The translations under genes and the position numbers were made by a program. A DNA stretch of 8,459 nucleotides from Candidatus Hecatellales archaeon ex4484_218. Its GTDB lineage: Archaea; Thermoproteota; Bathyarchaeia; Hecatellales; Hecatellaceae. The stretch's first letter is position 1; the number at the start of each line of letters is the position of its first letter. The DNA is taken from contig NJEB01000013.1 of assembly GCA_002254975.1 (NCBI GenBank), positions 1-8,459 of the forward strand, given 5' to 3'. Shown in pieces: positions 5,819 to 8,459 of the stretch. The notes beneath the pieces are model-generated. The model was not told the origin of the DNA and made no database searches. It saw nothing but the letters and a program-made list of their open reading frames with translations.

Positions 5819-6727
5819 ATGGCTAACAGGTATATAGGAGTTGCGGAGGAAATATCCTATGGAACATTTGTTAGCCCAACAAGATACATCGACATTCTAC
5901 GGGAAAACCTAGTTTATGATAGAGGGATAACTCCGGTTCAAACAGTTTTTTCAAGAGATATAAGAAAATATGTTGAGGGTAAAGCTAGGGTTGAAGGCTC
6001 TATTGATTTTGCAGTTGAACCTGAAAATCTAGGTGAAATCTTTAAATGGTGTTTGGGTTTGGTTGAAACTGTAGGGACAGAAGCACCCTATACACATACG
6101 TTTAAACCGGCGGATGATATTAAAAGCTTTAGTATGGTTGTTGTTTCTGAGAAGGTTAAACGTAAAATTACTGGATGTTTGGTTTCAAGGCTAACGTTGG
6201 AAACACCATTGGATATTGTTACTGGTTCTATTGATGTTGTGGCTAAAAAAGAGGAAAAAGATTCTGGAAGCTATACACCTACAATTTCAAGTCTTTCCCC
6301 GTTTGTGTTTAAGCAGGGAACTTTAACGCTTGGTGGGGCTGATAGAAGCAAATATTTACGTGCTTTAAGGCTACGAATAGACAACAACATTCCAATAGAT
6401 GACCTATACGGTTTTGGTGATGTTGGACCACAAAAAATATTGGTTAATAACCGGACGGTTGAATGTGAACTTGAAATGGCTTTTGAAGACACAACCGAAT
6501 ACGACGACTTCCTAACTGGAACAGAGGTTAGCTTAAACCTAAAATTTGTAAATGGCAACTATGAATTTGAAATAGACCTACCAAAAATAGTTTACAAAAG
6601 TGATACAGCCCCACATATTGACCGACGTGAACCTTTAATTGCAACAATTCCATGCCAAATCCTGTACGATTCAACAAATGGATATGAGGTTGCATTAAAA
6701 CTAAAAAATAATGTTTCAAGCTATTAG
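5819..6727 (+). CDS. Major tail tube protein
   Basis: A 302-aa protein starting at ATG 5819, with a full-strength AGGAGGTG (5801-5808) 10 nt upstream, the strongest ribosome-binding site in the window, as expected for an abundant protein. It opens with GVAEEISYGTFVSPTRYIDI, the characteristic 'g.aeEstyGt...pt.yi.i' start of siphovirus tail tube proteins. KARVEGSIDFAVEPENLGEI (residues ~55-74) and THTFKPADD (~92-100) match the tube beta-sandwich with its central helix. The later part (~160-300) is a long run of strands, possibly a second tube or decoration domain. It polymerises as hexameric rings around the tape measure. The assignment is from motif pattern and the terminator-tube-chaperone-tape measure order. 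Confidence 0.82.
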   Translation: MANRYIGVAEEISYGTFVSPTRYIDILRENLVYDRGITPVQTVFSRDIRKYVEGKARVEGSIDFAVEPENLGEIFKWCLGLVETVGTEAPYTHTFKPADDIKSFSMVVVSEKVKRKITGCLVSRLTLETPLDIVTGSIDVVAKKEEKDSGSYTPTISSLSPFVFKQGTLTLGGADRSKYLRALRLRIDNNIPIDDLYGFGDVGPQKILVNNRTVECELEMAFEDTTEYDDFLTGTEVSLNLKFVNGNYEFEIDLPKIVYKSDTAPHIDRREPLIATIPCQILYDSTNGYEVALKLKNNVSSY

Positions 6728-6755
6728 ATATTAGTATCACTTAAAATTTTCCCCA

Positions 6756-6774
6756 AAAGTTTCTTTTTACTTTA
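6756..6774 (+). terminator. T-rich end of tail tube transcript
   Basis: TTTTCCCCAAAA (6737-6748, a weak 4-bp stem) is followed by the T-rich AGTTTCTTTTTACTTTAC tract up to 6774, between the tail tube stop and the convergent VapC stop. It would end the tube transcript, in which case the chaperone and tape measure need their own promoter. Confidence 0.35.
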
Positions 6775-7167
6775 CTATCTTATTCTTATAAATGGAATAC
6801 CTAGTTTTAGAAGTTCTACATCTCCTGTTACCAATTTTGCTTTATAAGTTTTTGCTGTTGCAGCTGCAAATGCATCAGCTAATGAAACCGGATTTTTACT
6901 CTTAATTTTTGCTGCTTCCTTCCAAAGTTTATTGTTGGTTATGGGTACAATTTTAAGACCAAAAGTTTTAAGATTTCTTTCCTTTTCTTCAGCTATTTTT
7001 GGATTTTTCCGGTGAAGAATGTAGTAAAATTCTGTTAAATTAATTATGTTTATGTATCCTTTAATCTTTTTTTCATAGACTTGGTTTAAAAGCTTTAAAA
7101 CTTTTTCTCCCCCAATTTCACCCAGATAATATGCTAATAATGCTTCAGTATCAAAAACTACATTCAA
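6775..7167 (-). CDS. vapC: VapC-type PIN-domain toxin (ribonuclease)
   Basis: A 130-aa protein of normal PIN-toxin length. The four acidic residues expected at the Mg2+ site are visible: Asp6 (VVFDTEALLAYYLGE), Glu46 (NLTEFYY), Asp98 (SLADAFAAATA) and Asp116 (LVTGDVEL). The LADA..AA.A and LVTGD.E blocks are the family's hallmark. VapC toxins cut RNA, often tRNA, when released from their antitoxin. The ATG overlaps the TGA of the antitoxin gene by 4 nt (ATGA, 7164-7167), giving tight translational coupling. It is on the minus strand inside a plus-strand tail operon, so it is a cargo module. No active-site residue appears lost, so it is likely functional. Confidence 0.9.
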   Translation of the reverse strand: MNVVFDTEALLAYYLGEIGGEKVLKLLNQVYEKKIKGYINIINLTEFYYILHRKNPKIAEEKERNLKTFGLKIVPITNNKLWKEAAKIKSKNPVSLADAFAAATAKTYKAKLVTGDVELLKLGIPFIRIR

Positions 7168-7424
7168 CCTTTAACCATCCTTTGTAGTTTTCTTTCTTTA
7201 GCCAAATCATGAATTCTAGTTTCCTCCAAAATCTCCTTTGAAGTTTTTCCTCTAAAAATTTCTTTAAGAGAACCAAAGTCAGCTTCTGGTGTTGGTAAAG
7301 GCTTAAACAATACACCTTCACTTGTTTCTAAAACTAAAGCCTTATCTTTTAAACCAAATTTATCCCTAAAATCTTTAGGGATCGTTGCTTGACCTTTCTT
7401 AGTAATACTAACAATTCTAACCAT
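7164..7424 (-). CDS. vapB: VapB-type antitoxin, AbrB/SpoVT (MazE-like) family
   Basis: An 86-aa protein if started at ATG 7422-7424, which has AGAGG (7433-7437) 8 nt upstream. A TTG at 7428-7430 would add two residues but lies too near that site. Residues ~3-45 form the swapped-hairpin AbrB domain: RIVSITKKGQATIPKDFRDK, FGLKDKALVLETSEGVLFKP, with the diagnostic 'kkGQaTIPkdfR.k.gl..kalv' pattern. Residues ~50-86 form the toxin-binding tail (SLKEIFRGKTSKEILEETRIHDLAKERK). It neutralises VapC and autorepresses the operon by binding upstream DNA, where two TACTTAAA copies are found. It is the first gene of the pair, as usual. Confidence 0.88.
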   Translation of the reverse strand: MVRIVSITKKGQATIPKDFRDKFGLKDKALVLETSEGVLFKPLPTPEADFGSLKEIFRGKTSKEILEETRIHDLAKERKLQRMVKG

Positions 7425-7442
7425 TACCAAAACCTCTATTAA

Positions 7443-7468
7443 TACTTAAAGCTAAAACATTACTTAAA
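7443..7468. promoter_or_regulatory. Direct repeat TACTTAAA between divergent antitoxin and chaperone genes
   Basis: TACTTAAA occurs at 7443-7450 and again at 7461-7468, 18 bp apart, in the 89-nt intergenic region shared by the VapBC pair (minus) and the chaperone (plus). It is AT-rich enough to contain promoter elements for both directions. It may be the VapB/VapBC operator. Two short AT-rich copies could arise by chance. Confidence 0.3.
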
Positions 7469-7513
7469 TCTTCCTAAATTTTAGTTTTAACAAATAACTT
7501 GGAGGTTTAAATT

Positions 7514-7879
7514 TTGAATATTGAAGAATATAAACGTAAAAAATTTAAAACTTTTATTACAGGTGAAGGGTTAAAGGTAACTGTTAAAGTTTTAACAAGC
7601 CCCCTCCCATTTGTTAAACTGCTTAAAAAACATGGTTTAGAGAAACCTGAAAATTTAGCAGCTGAAGAATTGTTGGAGAAAAGTGAGGCTTTCCAAAAAG
7701 AATTGTTTGAAAAATATGTTGTTTCACCTAAAATTGGGGAAGAATTGGCTTATGAAGATATTTTTGATGTTGACCGAGCTGAAATTCAAAATGCTATAGT
7801 GGAGAAGCTTCAATGGTTTCGGTTTCAACCCACCAGAACAATACAGAAACCTAATGTTGGCGGCAGCCATTCTAGGTGA
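7514..7879 (+). CDS. Tail assembly chaperone, short (unshifted) form
   Basis: A 121-aa protein starting at TTG 7514, with GGAGGT at 7501-7506 upstream. Position directly before the tape measure gene and the two-frame structure identify it as the tail assembly chaperone, the counterpart of lambda gpG. These chaperones coat the tape measure and recruit tube subunits, and are absent from the finished virion. The sequence is acidic and helical after an initial strand pair (KFKTFITGEGLKVTVKVLTS). Helices include PFVKLLKKHGLEK, AAEELLEKSEAFQKELFEKY and VDRAEIQNAIVEKLQWF. After residue 102 the frame continues RFQPTRTIQKPNVGGSHSR to TGA 7877-7879, a low-complexity tail unlike the rest. The neighbouring +1 frame is protein-like here, which is the basis for proposing a frameshifted long form. 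Confidence 0.75.
   Translation: MNIEEYKRKKFKTFITGEGLKVTVKVLTSPLPFVKLLKKHGLEKPENLAAEELLEKSEAFQKELFEKYVVSPKIGEELAYEDIFDVDRAEIQNAIVEKLQWFRFQPTRTIQKPNVGGSHSR
7817..7826 (+). other. Candidate +1 programmed ribosomal frameshift site (UUU_CGG UUU_CAA)
   Basis: In the chaperone frame the codons are TGG TTT CGG TTT CAA (7814-7828). A ribosome with tRNA-Phe in the P site on TTT can re-pair on TTC by moving +1, and both TTT codons here are followed by C. UUU_CGN is an established +1 shift motif in influenza A (PA-X) and has been proposed for other RNA viruses. Shifting at either site enters the frame that runs to 8054. The allowed overlap is 7800-7879, set by a stop in the second frame at 7797-7799 and the first-frame TGA. 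Confidence 0.6.
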
Positions 7880-8054
7880 AACCTACCATAAACTACCCCA
7901 TGAAATTTTAGCTTCACCAATTGAAAAACTTGTTTTAGATTTGGAAGCAACAAAAATTTACAGGGAATATCAAAACCAAACAAGTAAAATAGAAAATGGA
8001 AGTTTATCTGAACAAATTAAAGCTAAACGTAAAATGCTTGGATTAATAGTTTAA
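7821..8054 (+). CDS. Tail assembly chaperone C-terminal extension in the +1 frame (gpGT-like long form)
   Basis: From 7821 the +1 frame reads GFNPPEQYRNLMLAAAILGE, TYHKLPHEILASPIEKLVLD and LEATKIYREYQNQTSKIENG, ending KRKMLGLIV and TAA 8052-8054. Joined to the first 102 residues of the chaperone it gives a 179-aa protein. The join is smooth: EKLQWF runs into a Pro-rich turn and helices, as in the C-terminal T part of gpGT-type chaperones, which contacts the tail tube while the G part coats the tape measure. An internal ATG at 7854 has no Shine-Dalgarno and would start in mid-helix, so separate translation of a 66-aa protein is unlikely. The alternative is an indel mutation or sequencing error. 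Against that, homologous loci regularly use frameshifting, and the slip sites are in the short window where they must be. Confidence 0.68.
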   Translation, partial: GFNPPEQYRNLMLAAAILGETYHKLPHEILASPIEKLVLDLEATKIYREYQNQTSKIENGSLSEQIKAKRKMLGLIV

Positions 8055-8215
8055 AGTAATAGTATTAACCATGATTTTTACTTGTTGCTTAACCATAATG
8101 TAGTGGGGAACAATAATTTTAAACATACTTTCTTCATTTGGAAGAATTTTTTAGCTATAAGCCTAGAATCTACAACATTATTTTTTTTAAAAAAATTTTA
8201 AGGTGAAAAATTGCT
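8055..8215 (+). promoter_or_regulatory. 161-nt non-coding gap before the tape measure gene
   Basis: No meaningful open frame. TTAACCAT is repeated at 8065-8072 and 8089-8096. TATA-like stretches occur at 8115-8123 (TTTTAAACA) and 8153-8160 (AGCTATAA). T8 directly followed by A7 at 8181-8195 can form an AT-only hairpin or act as a terminator tract. AAGGTGA (8200-8206) is the ribosome-binding site for the tape measure. A terminator plus promoter would decouple chaperone and tape measure levels, but none of the elements is strong. Confidence 0.3.
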
Positions 8216-8459
8216 ATGTCTTTTTCGGATATTACTGTAAGTATGGTTTTAAAGGCTGTTGACCAAACTAAACAGGGTATTAGCCAAACCAGAAAAAATC
8301 TTCAAGACCTTGAAAAACAAGTTGAAAAAACAAACATAAACCTTAAAAAAACATTTAAAGAATCAGCTCTAACCATAGCTAACATCGCTAGTTCAGCCTT
8401 AAACTTGTATAATGCTTATGACAGGTTGGCTGCTGTTCAAGCTAGGCTTATGAGTTTGG
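8216..8459 (+). CDS. Tape measure protein, N-terminal fragment (3' end outside window)
   Basis: Starts at ATG 8216, 9 nt after AAGGTGA (8200-8206), and stays open for 81 codons to the window end. The N-terminus MSFSDITVSMVLKAVDQTKQ, then GISQTRKNLQDLEKQVEKTN, matches the usual start of tail tape measure proteins: a strand 'di.v.lvlkavD....gi' followed by a long heptad helix. It then reads ALTIANIASSALNLYNAYDR. Position directly after the two-frame chaperone is diagnostic. The protein sets tail length, threads the tube lumen and usually helps DNA delivery. Only the beginning is visible, so total length and any lytic or membrane domain cannot be judged. An out-of-frame TTG at 8211 is not used. 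Confidence 0.8.
   Translation, partial: MSFSDITVSMVLKAVDQTKQGISQTRKNLQDLEKQVEKTNINLKKTFKESALTIANIASSALNLYNAYDRLAAVQARLMSL

Noticed and set aside
6271..6740. Two overlapping minus-strand open frames inside the tail tube gene
   Set aside because: Both lie antisense to a well-supported coding region, overlap each other in different frames, and have no initiation signals.
6737..6748. TTTTCCCCAAAA as a genuine terminator hairpin
   Set aside because: Only a 4-bp A-T stem, too weak to act as a hairpin; the T-rich tract after it is the more plausible signal.
7854..8054. Separate 66-aa gene starting at ATG 7854
   Set aside because: No Shine-Dalgarno upstream, and the protein-like sequence of that frame continues upstream of the ATG to 7800, which is better explained by frameshifting from the chaperone.
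8065..8096. TTAACCAT direct repeat (two copies, 24 bp apart) as an operator
   Set aside because: Short, AT-rich, with no flanking extension of the match and no adjacent regulator; chance is likely.
1..8459. tRNA, rRNA, CRISPR array, insertion sequence or attachment site
   Set aside because: I looked for cloverleaf-like segments, regularly spaced repeats, transposase motifs and terminal inverted repeats by eye and found none; the short repeats present are isolated and AT-rich.

Overview
The window is an 8.5 kb, AT-rich (about one third G+C by eye) stretch of the structural module of a tailed, head-tail (Caudoviricetes-type) virus or provirus. The host is probably an archaeon. The reasons are archaeal-style TATA boxes (for example CTTATAAAG at 5348-5356), many TTG starts behind GGAGG/GGTGA Shine-Dalgarno sites, T-run terminators without strong stems, and a VapBC module of a type common in archaea. 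I cannot fix the lineage. An AT-rich Thermoproteota (Bathyarchaeia-like) or methanogen host would fit, but an AT-rich thermophilic bacterium is not formally excluded.

Head region, plus strand (1-4558). The order is: C-terminus of a portal-like protein; HK97/S78-type prohead protease carrying an extra conserved domain and a coiled-coil scaffold tail; HK97-fold major capsid protein; small CxxC/CxxC zinc-ribbon protein; helical head-tail connector; two very small membrane proteins (55 and 76 aa); gp10-like tail-completion protein; and a small beta-rich protein resembling InlB B-repeat / bacterial Ig-like surface domains.

A first minus-strand cassette (4579-~5297) separates head from tail genes. 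It encodes a two-pass membrane protein with an extracytoplasmic beta domain and, upstream of it, a short ribbon-helix-helix (RHH) regulator with no canonical start codon ahead of its DNA-binding strand. An imperfect 15-18 nt inverted repeat (5313-5330 / 5356-5370) brackets the TATA box shared by this cassette and the divergent tail operon, and looks like the RHH operator.

Tail region, plus strand (5387-8459). The order is tail terminator, tail tube, a second minus-strand insertion (VapB AbrB-type antitoxin plus VapC PIN toxin), tail assembly chaperone, and the beginning of the tape-measure protein, cut by the window end. The chaperone is the most interesting locus. Its frame ends at 7879, but a clearly protein-like reading frame in +1 covers 7800-8054, and the overlap contains two tandem in-frame TTT_C sites, TTT_CGG (7817) and TTT_CAA (7823). 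This implies a 121-aa short form and a 179-aa long form made by +1 ribosomal frameshifting, the archaeal-virus counterpart of lambda gpG/gpGT, but using a UUU_CGN shift site rather than the usual -1 heptamer.

No tRNA, rRNA, CRISPR array, insertion sequence or attachment site was seen.
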